A stretch of 64,000 bases of DNA from an uncultured Hyphomonadaceae bacterium (GTDB taxonomy: Bacteria; Pseudomonadota; Alphaproteobacteria; Caulobacterales; Hyphomonadaceae): NCBI GenBank assembly GCA_913057945.1, contig CAJXOF010000003.1:62001-126000 (forward strand), in the 5' to 3' direction. Each line of letters opens with the position of its first letter. Position 1 is the stretch's first letter. The notes beneath the pieces were generated by a model. The model saw only the letters and a program-made list of their open reading frames with translations, had not been told where the DNA came from and made no database searches. This document shows, in pieces, positions 1-8,058 of this stretch. The position numbers and the translations under genes are program-made.

Positions 1-357
1 GCAGTCGAGTTTGAGTTCGACGGACATGACGCCGCGCTCAAGATCGCGCAGCAGCTCTTCCTTCGTCGCCCCAAGCGAGGGATGGGCGAAGGCCTGGCGT
101 ATGTCCCACGGTTTGAACCGGTCCGGTGCGGCGGTAGCCCCACGAAGATACGGCGCCCTGCCCGGCGTGCCGAGCGGGTCGGTTGCGGCCGCAAAGTCGC
201 TTTCCCGATAGAGTGGGTGAATCGCCAGCCCGTCCACGGTCTTGCGCGTGATCGAATCTATGCCGCGGCCCTTCAGGACCTTGTCGACGCTTGCGAGCCA
301 TTCGGCTTCGGTCGCGTCGGGAAACCCGCTGCTCAGCGGAAGGAGATCATCTGCCAT
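1..357 (-). CDS. mutA: Methylmalonyl-CoA mutase small subunit, N-terminal part (runs off the window)
   Basis: The frame opens at an ATG at 357 and stays open to base 1, giving 119 codons of an unfinished protein. The N-terminus has the features of the mutase small (beta) subunit: an F-x-x-A-T-x-x-E-W start, V-x-K-V-L-K-G, K-T-x-D-G-L-x-I-x-P-L-Y (about residues 38-50) and PGRAPYLRG. It ends in the helix with D-L-E-R-G-V-x-S-V-E-L. In the family this subunit pairs with the B12-binding large subunit to interconvert methylmalonyl-CoA and succinyl-CoA in propionate and branched-chain catabolism. The large subunit is expected beyond the left edge and is not visible. Assignment rests on these motifs. 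Confidence 0.85.
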   Translation of the reverse strand, partial: MADDLLPLSSGFPDATEAEWLASVDKVLKGRGIDSITRKTVDGLAIHPLYRESDFAAATDPLGTPGRAPYLRGATAAPDRFKPWDIRQAFAHPSLGATKEELLRDLERGVMSVELKLDC

Positions 358-425
358 GGCGGGGATTTAGTCCGAACCGGGGGGCCTTGTGAACTGCTGA
401 CTGAAGGTCAGGGACGTTTGGTCGC

Positions 426-467
426 TTGACTCTCTCCAAATATCGCATGAGAATGAGAGTAATTCGC
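426..467 (+). promoter_or_regulatory. Promoter overlapped by a Fur-like box
   Basis: A -35-like TTGACT (426-431) and a -10-like GAGAAT (449-454) are 17 bases apart. The 19-mer GAGAATGAGAGTAATTCGC at 449-467 matches 13 of 19 positions of the classical Fur box and covers the -10 and probable start site, where Fur would block initiation. It precedes the small gene at 485. Base matches are seen directly; Fur control is inferred. Confidence 0.45.
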
Positions 468-484
468 AATATAGGGAGTGAGTC

Positions 485-706
485 ATGTCCGCCAAGCTCT
501 TGAAGTTTCAGACCGCCGCCCAGTCCGAACTGACTGAAGGAATGCGGCACGAAGCGCTGAGAGACTGGATGGAAACGCACACGCGCATTCTGGGCTTCTG
601 GATGGATCGCCTCATTGAGGACGGCGATTCGGAAGACATCGTATCCATGCTTCATCGCCAGCAAAGCTGGCTGGCAATGATGCAGGACCGGCTGGTTGGG
701 GGATGA
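485..706 (+). CDS. Small hypothetical protein, possibly iron-regulated
   Basis: This encodes 73 residues and starts at ATG 485, behind a purine-rich GGGAGTGAG that serves as ribosome binding site. I do not recognise the family. The protein looks soluble and largely helical, with no signal peptide or membrane segment. It is rich in Met and Trp (W-M-E, F-W-M-D, Q-S-W-L-A-M-M-Q) and has no cysteine. The upstream promoter carries a Fur-like box, so it may be a small iron-stress protein. It stands alone and ends at a bidirectional terminator shared with the GH43 gene. Confidence 0.6.
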   Translation: MSAKLLKFQTAAQSELTEGMRHEALRDWMETHTRILGFWMDRLIEDGDSEDIVSMLHRQQSWLAMMQDRLVGG

Positions 707-743
707 GGGATCCTCGGCCAGCCGGAAATTCTTTCCGCGCCAA

Positions 744-780
744 CAAAAAGCCGGTGCAGGGCAATCCGCACCGGCTTTTC
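744..780. terminator. Bidirectional terminator
   Basis: A stem of AAAAGCCGGTGC against GCACCGGCTTTT lies between two convergent genes. A-runs on one side and T-runs on the other allow it to work for both strands. Confidence 0.8.
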
Positions 781-800
781 ATTGAGGAGATTGGACGCGG

Positions 801-1970
801 TTATTCGCCCGGCATCGGATCGACGGGCTCAATCGTGCCGTCGTCATTCAGTGTGAGCTCGGTGATTTTCACGTTCCGGAGGTGGCTTTTCCCGGACAGC
901 TGAACGTCATGATAGGCGAGATAGTATTTGCCATCATGCTCGAAGATCGAGTGGTGGTTGGTCCAGCCTTCGACCGGCTGGTTGACGACGCCCTGATAAG
1001 TGAACGGGCCGTACGGATTGTCGCCAGTGGCGTACACAATCAGGTGCGTGTCGCCCGTCGAATAGGACAGGTAATAGGTATCGCCGATCTTGTTGACCCA
1101 GGCCGCTTCAAAGAAGCGGCGGTCATGATCCTTGGCTTTGATGGGCTCGCCATTCTCGTCGAGGATCATCACATCCTTCGGCGCTTCGGCGAAGGAGACC
1201 ATGTCGTCGCCCATCTTGGCGATCTTCGGCATCAGCGCGACATCGTCCGGCTGGCCGGCTTCATCGCCGCCCGTCAGCGGGTCATCATTGACGAGATCGG
1301 TGTTGAGGCTCGCATCTGGATCATATTCGCCGGTCGCCCAGCGCTGGAGCTGGCCGCCCCAGATGCCGCCGAAGTACATATAATATTCGCCATCAGTATC
1401 CTCATAGACGGTCGGGTCCATGGAGAAGGAGCCTTCAATCGGTTCCGGTTCTGCCGTGAACGGGCCAGTCGGACTGTCGGAGACGGCTGCGCCGATATGG
1501 AAGACGCCATCAGCATCCTTGGCCGGGAAATAGAGGTAGTATTTGCCATCCTTGTGGGCGGCGTCCGGGGCCCACATCTGCTGGGCGGCCCAGGCCACAT
1601 CATCGACGTCCAGCGCGATGTCATGAATGGTCACCTCACCGCCGACTTCGTCCATGGAGAGGACAATATAGTCGCGCATGGCATACTGGCTGCCGAGATC
1701 ATCTTCGGGAATGCCGGCATCATAATCATGGCTCGGATAGACATAGATGCGACTGTCGTCCCAGACATGGACGCTCGGATCCGCAGTGAAGATTTCGCTG
1801 ACCAGTGGCTGGGTAAGGTATTTCGATTCCGTGGGCTCGGCCTTTACGGTTTCAACTGGCGGCGCGGCAACTTCTGTCTCGGCGCTCGTCGCTGGCGCTT
1901 CGCCAGAGCAGGCGGCCAGAGCAGCCGCTAGTATGATAGCGCTACCATTCATCAGGCTGGTTTTTCGCAT
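801..1970 (-). CDS. Glycoside hydrolase family 43 lipoprotein (arabinosidase/xylosidase type)
   Basis: This encodes 389 residues. The ATG at 1970 follows a GGGAG ribosome site and starts a lipoprotein signal with lipobox LAAC at Cys21, so the protein should be anchored in an envelope membrane facing the periplasm or outside. The GH43 five-bladed propeller signature is present: base Asp in ADPSV (about D64), the pKa-tuning Asp in MDPTV (about D185) and the acid Glu in FFEAAW (about E288). A late HHS...YYLAYHD motif contributes the metal-near His. Family members remove arabinose or xylose from plant or algal glycans; the exact substrate cannot be told. The gene is divergent from the nitronate-monooxygenase-like gene and not in an obvious polysaccharide locus. 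A longer upstream start is open but lacks a ribosome site. Confidence 0.85.
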   Translation of the reverse strand: MRKTSLMNGSAIILAAALAACSGEAPATSAETEVAAPPVETVKAEPTESKYLTQPLVSEIFTADPSVHVWDDSRIYVYPSHDYDAGIPEDDLGSQYAMRDYIVLSMDEVGGEVTIHDIALDVDDVAWAAQQMWAPDAAHKDGKYYLYFPAKDADGVFHIGAAVSDSPTGPFTAEPEPIEGSFSMDPTVYEDTDGEYYMYFGGIWGGQLQRWATGEYDPDASLNTDLVNDDPLTGGDEAGQPDDVALMPKIAKMGDDMVSFAEAPKDVMILDENGEPIKAKDHDRRFFEAAWVNKIGDTYYLSYSTGDTHLIVYATGDNPYGPFTYQGVVNQPVEGWTNHHSIFEHDGKYYLAYHDVQLSGKSHLRNVKITELTLNDDGTIEPVDPMPGE

Positions 1971-2102
1971 TCCGTTTTCTCCCTCGGATATCTTATTTTG
2001 AAACTGTCTTGGATGTCCGCCAGTCTGGCCCGAACCACAGTTCAGGGCAAGAGGTGTCCGCAACGTCACGCCTTGCTCAACATAGATCAAACGCTAGTTT
2101 CC

Positions 2103-2114
2103 GTTTACGTAAAC
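2103..2114. promoter_or_regulatory. Perfect 12-bp palindrome, candidate operator
   Basis: GTTTACGTAAAC lies 30 bases before the start at 2145, in the divergent spacer between GH43 and the flavoenzyme. Palindromes with a TTTACGTAAA core occur as TetR- or MerR-type (LiuR-like) operators in proteobacterial acyl-CoA catabolism genes. No regulator is adjacent, so the binding protein is unknown. Confidence 0.35.
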
Positions 2115-2144
2115 TGCATCCCTTCCCGTTTGAGGTAATTTCTC

Positions 2145-3140
2145 ATGGCACTGCCCCCCATTCTCCAGAATCTGCGTCTCCCGGTCATCGGATCGCCGCT
2201 CTTCATCATCTCCAATCCGGATCTCGTGATCGCCCAGTGCAAGGCCGGCGTCGTCGGCAGCTTCCCGGCGCTGAACGCGCGGCCCGGCCCGGTCCTGGAC
2301 GAGTGGCTGGACCGGATCACCACGGAACTGGCTGAATGGGACGAGAAAAACCCGGACCGCAAGTCCGCGCCTTTTGCCGTCAACCAGATCGTCCACAAGA
2401 CGAACAACCGTCTCGATCATGATGTGGACATGTGCGTGAAACACAAGGTGCCGATCGTCATTACTTCGCTCGGCGCGCGTCAGGAAGTGAATGACGCGAT
2501 CCATTCCTATGGCGGCATCGTGCTGCACGACATCATCAATGTCGTCTTTGCGCACAAGGCGCTGGAAAAGGGCGCGGATGGTCTGATCGCGGTGTGCACA
2601 GGTGCGGGCGGCCATGCCGGTACGCTCTCGCCCTTCGCGCTGATCCAGGAAATCCGCCAATTCTTTGATGGCCCGCTGGCCCTGTCCGGTTCCATCGCCA
2701 ATGGCGGCGCGATTGCGGCGGCGCAAGCGCTCGGCGCCGACCTCGCCTATATCGGTTCGGCCTTCATCTCCTGTGACGAGGCCAATGCGGTCGATGGCTA
2801 CAAGGACATGATCGTCGACTCCAAGGCGGGCGACATTGTCTATTCAAACCTGTTCACCGGCGTTCACGGCAATTATCTCGCGCCGTCGATTGCCAGAGCC
2901 GGGCTCGACCCGAACAGCTTGCCCGAAAGCGACCCGAGCGCGATGAATTTCGGCTCCGGCGGCAATCAGGAAGCCAAGGCCTGGAAAGACATCTGGGGCT
3001 GTGGCCAGGGCATTGGTGCCATCGAGAAGCGCATGTCGACTGCGCAATTCGTGGACAAGCTGGCCCGTGAATATGATGAGGCCCGCGCGGCGCTCGCCAA
3101 GCGCCAGGCCTTCGGTGTGGCCCCCGTGGCGGCGGAGTAG
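2145..3140 (+). CDS. Nitronate monooxygenase / 2-nitropropane dioxygenase-like flavoenzyme
   Basis: The 331-residue protein starts at ATG 2145 behind TTTGAGGTAA. It is a TIM-barrel FMN enzyme of the NPD/nitronate monooxygenase superfamily. Markers are an N-terminal LPVIGSPLFIISNPDLV strand-helix, A-G-V-V-G-S-F-P-A-L-N-A-R, the central GAGGHAGT (about residues 152-159), the FMN phosphate-binding SGSIANGGAIAAA and LGADLAYIGSAF. Family members oxidise alkyl nitronates with O2; some homologues are enoyl reductase-like and the physiological substrate is often unknown. It has its own terminator and no operon partners. Subfamily function is unproven. Confidence 0.8.
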   Translation: MALPPILQNLRLPVIGSPLFIISNPDLVIAQCKAGVVGSFPALNARPGPVLDEWLDRITTELAEWDEKNPDRKSAPFAVNQIVHKTNNRLDHDVDMCVKHKVPIVITSLGARQEVNDAIHSYGGIVLHDIINVVFAHKALEKGADGLIAVCTGAGGHAGTLSPFALIQEIRQFFDGPLALSGSIANGGAIAAAQALGADLAYIGSAFISCDEANAVDGYKDMIVDSKAGDIVYSNLFTGVHGNYLAPSIARAGLDPNSLPESDPSAMNFGSGGNQEAKAWKDIWGCGQGIGAIEKRMSTAQFVDKLAREYDEARAALAKRQAFGVAPVAAE

Positions 3141-3169
3141 GCTGGGCGTATCCTCGACTGAAAATTAGA

Positions 3170-3210
3170 AAATGCCCCTGAAGTCCCAGTGATTTCAGGG
3201 GCATTTCTTT
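3170..3210 (+). terminator. Rho-independent terminator
   Basis: The inverted repeat AAATGCCCCTGAA / TTCAGGGGCATTT is followed by CTTTT, 30 bases after the stop of the flavoenzyme gene. Confidence 0.85.
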
Positions 3211-3260
3211 TGGAGGCTGGTCCGAATCCGACAGGGCCGGAGGCATGTCAGCCTTGGGGC

Positions 3261-3680
3261 ATGCTGATACGATCTGTTTCCCTGTTCGATACGAATGGCT
3301 GGCGCTGGCCGCATTTCTCGCCGCGAGAGCTCGCCTGCAAGTGCGGCGGCAAATTCTGCGATGGCGCGTACTGGCACGATCCGGACTTTCTTGATGCGCT
3401 GGAATCCCTGAGGGCGGCGGTAGGGCGGCCGCTGATTGTCAATTCCGGGCATCGCTGTGACCGCTGGAATGCCGAAATCGGCGGTGCTGAGCATTCCATG
3501 CACAGGCAGATCGCGGTCGATCTCGCGCTGCATGGCCATGACCGGTTCGCCTTGCTGGCAGCGGCGGAAGCACTGGGCTTCACCGGCATCGGGCTCGGCC
3601 GGACATTCCTTCATCTCGACCGGCGGGCCAGCCCGGCCCGGTGGTACTATAAAGGGAGCCGCGCGCTATGGCGGACATAG
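3261..3680 (+). CDS. Peptidase M15-family endolysin-like murein peptidase
   Basis: This encodes 139 residues from the ATG at 3261. An upstream in-frame ATG at 3189 lies inside the preceding terminator hairpin and is unlikely. The zinc D,D-peptidase pattern of family M15 is complete: NSGHRC, then GGAEHSMH, then the A-V-D aspartate and a later F-L-H-L-D-R histidine. N-terminal FSPRELACKCGGKFCD is typical of phage-type M15 enzymes. No signal peptide is visible, which suits a holin-dependent endolysin. The stop overlaps the start of the holin gene by 13 bases, so the two are translationally coupled. No other phage genes are nearby. Known gene transfer agents also keep their lysis genes apart from the structural cluster. 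Confidence 0.8.
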   Translation: MLIRSVSLFDTNGWRWPHFSPRELACKCGGKFCDGAYWHDPDFLDALESLRAAVGRPLIVNSGHRCDRWNAEIGGAEHSMHRQIAVDLALHGHDRFALLAAAEALGFTGIGLGRTFLHLDRRASPARWYYKGSRALWRT

Positions 3681-4135
3681 TCGGATTGGCGGCGAGTGCA
3701 GCCGGAGGCGGCGTCTTCGGCCTGCTCGGCACGGTCATCGGCCGGGCCGCAGGCTATTTCGAGCAGCGTCAGTCCCAGGCGCATGAGCGGGCGCGCTGGC
3801 AGCATGAGGCACAGTTGATCGGCTTGCAGAGACAAGCGCAGCGTGAGGAAAGCGAGTCGGCGGAGCGGTTTGCCGAGACAAGCGGCAGCTGGGCGGGGCT
3901 TGCCGCATCCATCCAGGCCGAGGCGGCGATTGGGGCCAGTTATGCCTGGGTCAATGCGGTGCGGGCGCTGACCCGGCCCGTGCTGACCCTGTTGCTCTGG
4001 CTCATCACCTGGCTGGTGTTCGTGGCCTCGCCAGAGGCCGAACAGGTGAAGATTGTGGAAACGGCCACCTTCGCTGCGACGGCGGCGACGCTGTGGTGGT
4101 TCGGGGATCGCGGGGCGCAGCGCACGGCGCGTTGA
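3668..4135 (+). CDS. Holin of the 3TM gene-transfer-agent release type
   Basis: This is a 155-residue protein that overlaps the endolysin gene by 13 bases. A glycine/alanine-rich N-terminus is followed by a charged helical region (about residues 32-72, rich in Arg, Gln and Glu). Next comes the hallmark A-S-Y-A-W-V-N-A-V-R-A-L-T-R-P-V, leading into hydrophobic helices (LTLLLWLITWLVFVAS and the FAATAATLWWFGD segment). That arrangement matches the family annotated as holin of 3TMs for gene-transfer release. Its job would be to permeabilise the inner membrane so that the coupled murein peptidase reaches the wall. A cryptic prophage lysis pair is the alternative reading. Confidence 0.8.
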   Translation: MADIVGLAASAAGGGVFGLLGTVIGRAAGYFEQRQSQAHERARWQHEAQLIGLQRQAQREESESAERFAETSGSWAGLAASIQAEAAIGASYAWVNAVRALTRPVLTLLLWLITWLVFVASPEAEQVKIVETATFAATAATLWWFGDRGAQRTAR

Positions 4136-4187
4136 CGTTCCGCCTCGCGCCGGTCCATCCTGCCCGAAACATTGAAGGGCAGGCGAC

Positions 4188-5669
4188 ATGGGCGACTATA
4201 TTCTCGTCATTGATGAGGGCACCACATCCACGCGGGCGATCGTGTTCGACCGCGAGCTGAACCAGGTGGCGCTGGCGCAGAAAGAAGTGCCGCTGGCCTA
4301 TCCGAATGATGGCTGGGTCGAGCAGGATGGTGAGGAGATCTGGGACAAGACGGTCGCGGTCTGCCGCGAGGCGATTGCCGAGGCGGGCGGCGTGGACCGG
4401 ATCGCCGGCATCGGTATCACCAACCAGCGCGAGACGACGCTCGTCTGGGACAGGGCGACCGGCAAGCCGGTTGCGCCCGCCATCATCTGGCAGGATCGCC
4501 GTACGGCAGAGACCTGCGAGCGCCTGAGGAAAGCTGGCCATGAAGCGGCCGTTCAGGACGAGACCGGCCTGCTGATCGATCCCTATTTTTCCGGCACGAA
4601 GATTGGCTGGGTGCTGGAGAATGTGGACGGCGCCAAGGCACGCGCAGAGGCCGGTGAGCTGGCTTTCGGCACCATCGAAAGCTTCCTGATCTGGAAGCTG
4701 ACGGGCGGCGCGTCCCACGTCACCGATGTGACCAATGCCTCGCGCACCTTGCTCTATCGGCTTGGCCTCGGAGAAGATGGCGGCTGGAGCGACAAGATGT
4801 GCGCCCTGCTGGGCGTCCCGAAAAGCATGCTGCCAGAGATTCGGCAGAATGCGGATGATTTCGGCACCAGTGACGAAAGCCTCTTCGGCAAGGCGCTGCC
4901 GATCCTGTCCGCGGCGGGCGACCAGCAATCGGCACTTGTGGGGCAGGCCTGCCTGGAGCCCGGTACGGCCAAGATTACCTATGGCACGGGCGCGTTCCTG
5001 GTCGCCAATTGCGACGAGGATCGTCCGGACTCCGCCAACCGCTTGCTCGGCACGGTCGGGTATGAGGCAGCGGGCAGGGGCGCGATGGCGCTCGAAGGCT
5101 CGATCTTCAATGCCGGCACGATCGTGCAATGGCTGCGCGATGACCTCCGCCTGATCGAGGATGCGGCGGAAAGCGCGGAAGTCGCGGCTGGCCTCAGGGG
5201 CAATGGCGGCGTCTACATCGTGCCGGCCTTCACCGGGCTCGGCGCGCCGCACTGGGCCGCTGATGCGCGGGGCACGATCAGCGGCATCACCCGCGCCACC
5301 AAGGCCGAACATCTCGTGCGCGCGGGTCTGGAATCGGTGGCCTACCAGACGCGCGACCTGCTCGATGCGTTCGAGGCAGATGGCGTTGCGATCAAGGAAC
5401 TACGCGTCGATGGCGGCATGGTGGCGAATGACTGGCTGATGCAATTCATCGCCGATATTTGCGAACGCCCGATCCTGCGGCCCGACTATCGCGAGATGAC
5501 GGCGCTCGGCGCAGCCGCGCTGGCGGCGATGCAACTCGGCTGGCTGGACGCCGATGACTGGGCTCGCCGCACCGTGCCGGGCACACGCTTCGAGCCCAAG
5601 ATGGAAAAGACCGCGTCCGCCCGGCTTCGCCAGGGCTGGGCCACGGCCCTGCGCAAGACGCTGGCCTAG
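4188..5669 (+). CDS. glpK: Glycerol kinase
   Basis: The 493-residue length is typical of the family. The N-terminal phosphate loop I-D-E-G-T-T-S-T-R-A is present, as is the family block NDGWVEQDGEEIW. Further markers are GITNQRETTLVWDR, IIWQDRR, DPYFSGTKIGW and the C-terminal ATP-binding G-G-M-V-A-N-D. The enzyme converts glycerol and ATP to sn-glycerol 3-phosphate in the cytoplasm. The ATG at 4188 follows AGGGCAGGCGAC. No glpF or glpD is adjacent, so it stands as a single gene between the lysis pair and the S9 peptidase, ending at a strong terminator. Confidence 0.95.
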   Translation: MGDYILVIDEGTTSTRAIVFDRELNQVALAQKEVPLAYPNDGWVEQDGEEIWDKTVAVCREAIAEAGGVDRIAGIGITNQRETTLVWDRATGKPVAPAIIWQDRRTAETCERLRKAGHEAAVQDETGLLIDPYFSGTKIGWVLENVDGAKARAEAGELAFGTIESFLIWKLTGGASHVTDVTNASRTLLYRLGLGEDGGWSDKMCALLGVPKSMLPEIRQNADDFGTSDESLFGKALPILSAAGDQQSALVGQACLEPGTAKITYGTGAFLVANCDEDRPDSANRLLGTVGYEAAGRGAMALEGSIFNAGTIVQWLRDDLRLIEDAAESAEVAAGLRGNGGVYIVPAFTGLGAPHWAADARGTISGITRATKAEHLVRAGLESVAYQTRDLLDAFEADGVAIKELRVDGGMVANDWLMQFIADICERPILRPDYREMTALGAAALAAMQLGWLDADDWARRTVPGTRFEPKMEKTASARLRQGWATALRKTLA

Positions 5670-5693
5670 GCTCAAGCGACCTTTCGGGCAAAT

Positions 5694-5725
5694 AAAAAGG
5701 GCGGACCCGAGGGGCCGCCCTTTTC
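5694..5725. terminator. Bidirectional terminator between glpK and the S9 peptidase
   Basis: The stem AAAAGGGCGG / CCGCCCTTTT has a 10-base loop and lies between two convergent stop codons (5669 and 5745). Confidence 0.85.
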
Positions 5726-5744
5726 AATTTCGATCAGCGAACGC

Positions 5745-7763
5745 TTACATGCCGCAAGTCGTGTTCAGGAAGGTCTCGATTTCCTTGAGGACCTGTTCCT
5801 TGTGCTCTGGCAACCATTTGTTGCTCTGGTGGCCCATCTGCTTCATTTCGATGAACTTGCTGCCAGGCTGCTTGTTCTTGATGGCATTGTAGAAGTCGCG
5901 GCTGTGGAAGATCGGGACACGGACATCATAATCGCCGTGATAGATCAGGATCGGAATGTTGATCTTGTCCGTATTCTTCATCGGGTCCATGCCCTTGACC
6001 GTGTCGCCCTGAACGATGCGCTGGATGCGATTGTCGCCCCATTCATTGCCAAGCTTGGCCAGGTTGGAGACGCCGGCCCCGGCAATGGCGCACTGGTAGG
6101 GGCTGTTCGGACGAACGGAGGCCGCAAAGGCTGCGAAGCCGCCATAGGAATAGCCGTGGATGGCGATCTTGTCGGCATCGACATAGCCATTCTCGACCAG
6201 CCAGGCAGCCCCATCATCCTTGTCGTCCTGCATCTTCTGACCCCACTCGCCGTCACCAGCGAGCCAGAGGGCGCGGCCCCAACCATCGCTGCCGCGATAT
6301 TGCGGTTGCATGACGATGTATCCGCGGCTGGCGAAGTATTGCGTCCAGCCGGAATTGTCGAAGCCGGCGCTGTCGCGGGCCCAGGGGCCGCCATGCGGCA
6401 CGAGGATGGCGCCTCTGGCCTTGTCACCTTCGGTGTAGCCGGCTGGCAGCGTGATAATGGCCGGAATCTTCAGGCCATCGCGCGCGGTATAGTAGACGAA
6501 TTTCGACTCGCCGAGATCCGCTTCATTCATCCACGGGCGTTCCGAGCCGATGACGGCGACCTTGGACTTGTTCACGAGCAGGAAGTAGGCGGGCGGCATG
6601 TTTGCGGCGCTGACCGTGAACAGAACGCGGTTGCGGTCTGCCGTGTAGTCACGCAGCGAAACGTGCTTGCCAGGGAAGGCTGCATCGAGGCCGTCCTGAA
6701 TGCTCTTCATTTCCGGGTCGAGCCAGTAGGTTTCCGTGACGGGGCCCTGATAGGTGAAGCCGAGCACCGCGCCGAAATCCTGCTCACGATCCGAGAAGAT
6801 CATACCGCCAGCATTGAATTCCGGATGCGCAAACACAGGATCATCGCTGAAGGAGTCCGTGCTTGCATCGTAGATATAGATCGCGACCTTGTCGTCGAAC
6901 TTGTCGGTCGCGACGAAATAGTTCTGAGTGCCAGACTGCTTGCCGATGACATTAAGCGTGTAGCGGTTGGCAATTTCGGTCGTCAGCTCCGGCTCCTGCT
7001 GGAAATTGCCTGAGGCATCCGGGAGGCTGATATACTGGCGCCAGGCACCATTGTCATATTCGAGTTCCGTACGCGCAACAGGCTCACCTGTCCGGCTGCT
7101 GATCTCGATCTGTTGGGTGTCGCTTGCCTTGAACAGGAATTTCTCGCGACCATTCGAGAGGTCATGCTCGAAATAGCTTGTTCCGTTCTTGGTGGAGGCG
7201 CGGGAAAGGATGATCTTGGTCGGATCCAGCGGAAGCGTCGATGCAATGCCGGTTTCGCCTTCGAGTTCGAAGCAGCGCAGCATCATCTTGTTCGCGCCAA
7301 CTTCGGCCCGGCCATTGGGAAGGTCATCAATCTCCTTGATGCGCTCATTCCCCATATAGACCTTCTGGAGGTATTTCTTGGTGGAGCCGGTCGTCTTGCC
7401 TTCCCCGCAGCCCTCAAGGGCGCCGATATAGGGCTGGACCGTGAACCAGAGGGATTTCTTGTTCTTCAGCGCGCTCGCAGCGTAGAATTTGGTCTTGCCG
7501 CTGGATGGCGTGATATTCGACGGCACGAGCGGCTTGGTCGTGTCGATGTCGCCCGACAGGTCCCAATAAGCGGCAGCGCGTTGCTCGCCCTTTTTTGACG
7601 GGTCGGCGACGACGCCGACCAGCATGTCGCCTTCAAGCGACATGGAAACGCTCGAAACCGATGGGAATTTCGCGAAGTCTTCCGCTGATACAGGGTCAGC
7701 TTGGGCGGTAAGGGAGCCCGCAAGCACGCTGATCAAGCCAGCGGCCAAAATGCGATTACGCAT
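5745..7763 (-). CDS. S9-family (prolyl oligopeptidase-like) serine peptidase, exported
   Basis: This encodes 672 residues. The ATG at 7763 is preceded by GGAGGA at a good distance; a TTG one codon earlier is also open. A cleavable signal peptide (MRNRILAAGLISVLAGSLTAQA) directs it to the periplasm. An N-terminal beta-propeller-like half precedes an alpha/beta-hydrolase catalytic half. The nucleophile Ser539 sits in GYSYGG, preceded by VPHGGPWARD; the acid is likely in GDYDVRVP and the His in MGHQSN. Family enzymes cut short peptides. It is divergent from the TonB receptor at 8059, which suggests a peptide uptake-and-cleavage pair, though no shared operator was recognised in the 295-base spacer. 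Confidence 0.88.
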   Translation of the reverse strand: MRNRILAAGLISVLAGSLTAQADPVSAEDFAKFPSVSSVSMSLEGDMLVGVVADPSKKGEQRAAAYWDLSGDIDTTKPLVPSNITPSSGKTKFYAASALKNKKSLWFTVQPYIGALEGCGEGKTTGSTKKYLQKVYMGNERIKEIDDLPNGRAEVGANKMMLRCFELEGETGIASTLPLDPTKIILSRASTKNGTSYFEHDLSNGREKFLFKASDTQQIEISSRTGEPVARTELEYDNGAWRQYISLPDASGNFQQEPELTTEIANRYTLNVIGKQSGTQNYFVATDKFDDKVAIYIYDASTDSFSDDPVFAHPEFNAGGMIFSDREQDFGAVLGFTYQGPVTETYWLDPEMKSIQDGLDAAFPGKHVSLRDYTADRNRVLFTVSAANMPPAYFLLVNKSKVAVIGSERPWMNEADLGESKFVYYTARDGLKIPAIITLPAGYTEGDKARGAILVPHGGPWARDSAGFDNSGWTQYFASRGYIVMQPQYRGSDGWGRALWLAGDGEWGQKMQDDKDDGAAWLVENGYVDADKIAIHGYSYGGFAAFAASVRPNSPYQCAIAGAGVSNLAKLGNEWGDNRIQRIVQGDTVKGMDPMKNTDKINIPILIYHGDYDVRVPIFHSRDFYNAIKNKQPGSKFIEMKQMGHQSNKWLPEHKEQVLKEIETFLNTTCGM

Positions 7764-8058
7764 CAATATCTTCCTCCGAATTGGTTCTGTTTACTATTTA
7801 AGTCAGGAGGGAGAGCGTCAAGCATTCGATGCATTGCCGCAGCACGCACATTGCGCCGACCTCCCCACACTTGGCAAGAATGTGGCGGAAAGAACACAGT
7901 TGCGAGGCAAATATCCCTTCAACCTGAAAATTATGTCATGTGTTTCTTGTCACTTCTGCGACGGGCGTTCAACGTTCCGGCAAGTCCGTTGTGAAAACGG
8001 GTGCTGGGTGGAAAACACCGGGCAAGGTGAGCAAAAACATATTTCAGGGGAAATACTG

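Noticed and set aside
882..1931. A 349-codon frame antisense to the GH43 gene.
   Set aside because: The GH43 catalytic motifs and lipoprotein signal fix the coding strand. A similar frame antisense to the S9 peptidase (5802-7013) was dismissed for the same reason.
3189..3260. An earlier start for the M15 peptidase.
   Set aside because: The upstream ATG is inside the terminator stem-loop of the preceding gene and gives a non-conserved N-terminus.
4005..5312. A 435-codon frame antisense to glpK and the holin.
   Set aside because: glpK motifs cover this DNA on the other strand; the antisense frame shows no protein family features.
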